A stretch of 6,546 nucleotides of DNA from NCBI GenBank assembly GCA_003162995.1, contig PLUZ01000544.1, positions 1 to 6,546 of the forward strand. The letters are read 5' to 3'. The position numbers and the translations under genes are program-made. Within the stretch, counting starts at the first letter, position 1. Every line of letters begins with the position of its first letter. This DNA comes from Methylocapsa sp. Lineage in GTDB: Bacteria > Pseudomonadota > Alphaproteobacteria > Rhizobiales > Beijerinckiaceae. Below are positions 5,935 through 6,546 of this stretch, piece by piece. Below the pieces are notes generated by a model. The model was given only the letters and a program-made list of their open reading frames with translations, searched no databases and was not told the DNA's origin.

Positions 5935-6360
5935 ATGGCAATGCTGACTGTATTCTCCACGGTGCTCTCCGGCACGCTTGTTTACGTCTTGGGTCAGATT
6001 ATCCTCAAGTTCTTTATAGAGCCCGTTCAGGAGTTGAAAAAGACAATCGGCGTAATCTCGCACTCACTTATTGAACGCGCAAATGTTATCTACAATCCAG
6101 GTCTTGGGCTCAAAGAGATCGAGACCGAAACATCTAAAGAGCTTAGGAACCTGGTGTCCAGGCTTCAGTCGCACTTGTACCTCATTCCTCGCTACTCCCC
6201 GACGGCACAGATATTCGGGCTTCCGCTCCCGGCCAAGATCCTGGCCGCATCGAAAGCACTGATCGGCCTAGCGAACGGCGTCGATATGCCCGACCCCAAC
6301 GGGTTTAACGCCCAAAGCCTCAAGACAGTCTGTAATTCGCTGGGTATTTACGAACCGTGA
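5935..6360 (+). CDS. Membrane-anchored protein of unknown function, partner of the DUF4393 gene
   Basis: This 141-residue protein has one N-terminal membrane helix (about residues 4-27, LTVFSTVLSGTLVYVLGQII), followed by a cytosolic-looking helical domain. Notable segments are FFIEPVQELKKTIGVISHSL (26-45), ETSKELRNLVSRLQSHL (65-81) and ILAASKALIGLANGV (102-116). The ASxALIGLxN pattern recurs in uncharacterised bacterial membrane proteins I recall, but no named family can be given with confidence. GAGGAA at 5920-5925 lies 9 nt before the ATG and supports this start over the ATG at 5941. The 18-nt gap from the DUF4393 gene implies one transcript and probably a shared function, for example a membrane effector or anchor in an abortive-infection unit; that role is inference. 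Confidence 0.75.
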   Translation: MAMLTVFSTVLSGTLVYVLGQIILKFFIEPVQELKKTIGVISHSLIERANVIYNPGLGLKEIETETSKELRNLVSRLQSHLYLIPRYSPTAQIFGLPLPAKILAASKALIGLANGVDMPDPNGFNAQSLKTVCNSLGIYEP

Positions 6361-6473
6361 GAGGTTGGACCGAGCCCTTGAAGCGACTGATGCGTCAAAA
6401 AGCTATCAGAAGGGGACTTCGCAGATTTATTGAACTTATGATGACGCTAGTCAGCGTAATTGCATTTGGCTAG
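6357..6473 (+). CDS. Possible 38-residue ORF overlapping the upstream stop (GTGA)
   Basis: A GTG at 6357 overlaps the TGA of the preceding gene (6358-6360) in a GTGA arrangement, typical of translationally coupled genes. The 38-residue product would have a very basic first half (RLMRQKAIRRGLRR, residues 10-23) and a hydrophobic C-terminal helix (FIELMMTLVSVIAFG, 24-38), so it could be a small membrane-binding peptide. An internal ATG at 6390 would give 27 residues. There is no clear Shine-Dalgarno sequence, and the stop falls right at the edge of the IS3-like scrap, so this may be a truncated or chance frame. Confidence 0.3.
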   Translation: MRGWTEPLKRLMRQKAIRRGLRRFIELMMTLVSVIAFG

Positions 6474-6546
6474 ATGATGTTCATAGGGAGTTCGCCCGGC
6501 AGGTAATAGTTCTCGAGCAGGATACTGATCTTGCCCCCGAAAAACG
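6470..6546 (-). mobile_element. Truncated IS3-family-like transposase tail at the right edge
   Basis: The minus-strand frame entering from the right edge gives 24 residues and a stop, including ILLENYYLPGEL. This strongly recalls the LLENYYLPGDLE stretch of the IS3-family transposase catalytic region, which normally continues for about 40 more residues. Here it goes to PMNII and a stop, so the element would be truncated. The residues entering the window (FFGGKIS) differ from the usual family sequence, so the match is about 12 residues only. The upstream part lies outside the window. Confidence 0.45.

Noticed and set aside
1..6546. tRNA/rRNA genes, CRISPR arrays, replication origins
   Set aside because: No cloverleaf-like segment, regularly spaced repeat or replication gene was seen when reading both strands.

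Overview
The window looks like an accessory (genomic-island) segment of an alphaproteobacterium, most likely a Rhizobiales/Bradyrhizobium-type genome. The tyrosine recombinase, the MNWRRG-type two-helix membrane protein and the CrtC-like lipocalin protein all have a familiar rhizobial look. This is a judgement from protein style, not a database result.

Layout. 1-163: start of a minus-strand reading frame that runs off the left edge and carries an IS630-transposase-like C-terminal motif. 254-1381 (+): a CrtC/AttH-type lipocalin-fold protein. 1382-1721: a gene-poor stretch with a second short IS630-like tail and a strong minus-strand terminator. 1722-2360 (-): a small FimB-like tyrosine recombinase with all catalytic residues; a perfect 9+9 bp inverted repeat lies just upstream. 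2785-4485 (+): a 566-residue fusion of a MazG-type nucleotide pyrophosphohydrolase domain, flanked by two cysteine clusters, with a C-terminal CHAT caspase-like protease. 4687-4971 (-): a small two-helix membrane protein. 5260-5916 (+): a DUF4393/Abi-alpha protein. 5935-6360 (+): a membrane-anchored protein of unknown function, followed by a possible 38-residue ORF overlapping it by 4 bases (GTGA). 6470-6546 (-): a tail resembling an IS3-family transposase fragment.

How it fits together. The right-hand 3.8 kb reads as a small defence island bordered by a recombinase and an insertion-sequence scrap. The MazG-CHAT fusion is the most interesting object: it joins a nucleotide-processing or nucleotide-sensing module to a protease of the type used as an effector in bacterial immunity. 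The DUF4393 gene and the membrane-protein gene form a tight pair (18-nt gap, clear ribosome binding site) and look like a second, abortive-infection-type unit. The minus-strand membrane-protein gene between them argues against one operon for all three, so functional linkage of the CHAT gene to the DUF4393 pair is inference. No RNA gene, CRISPR array or plasmid replication gene was seen.
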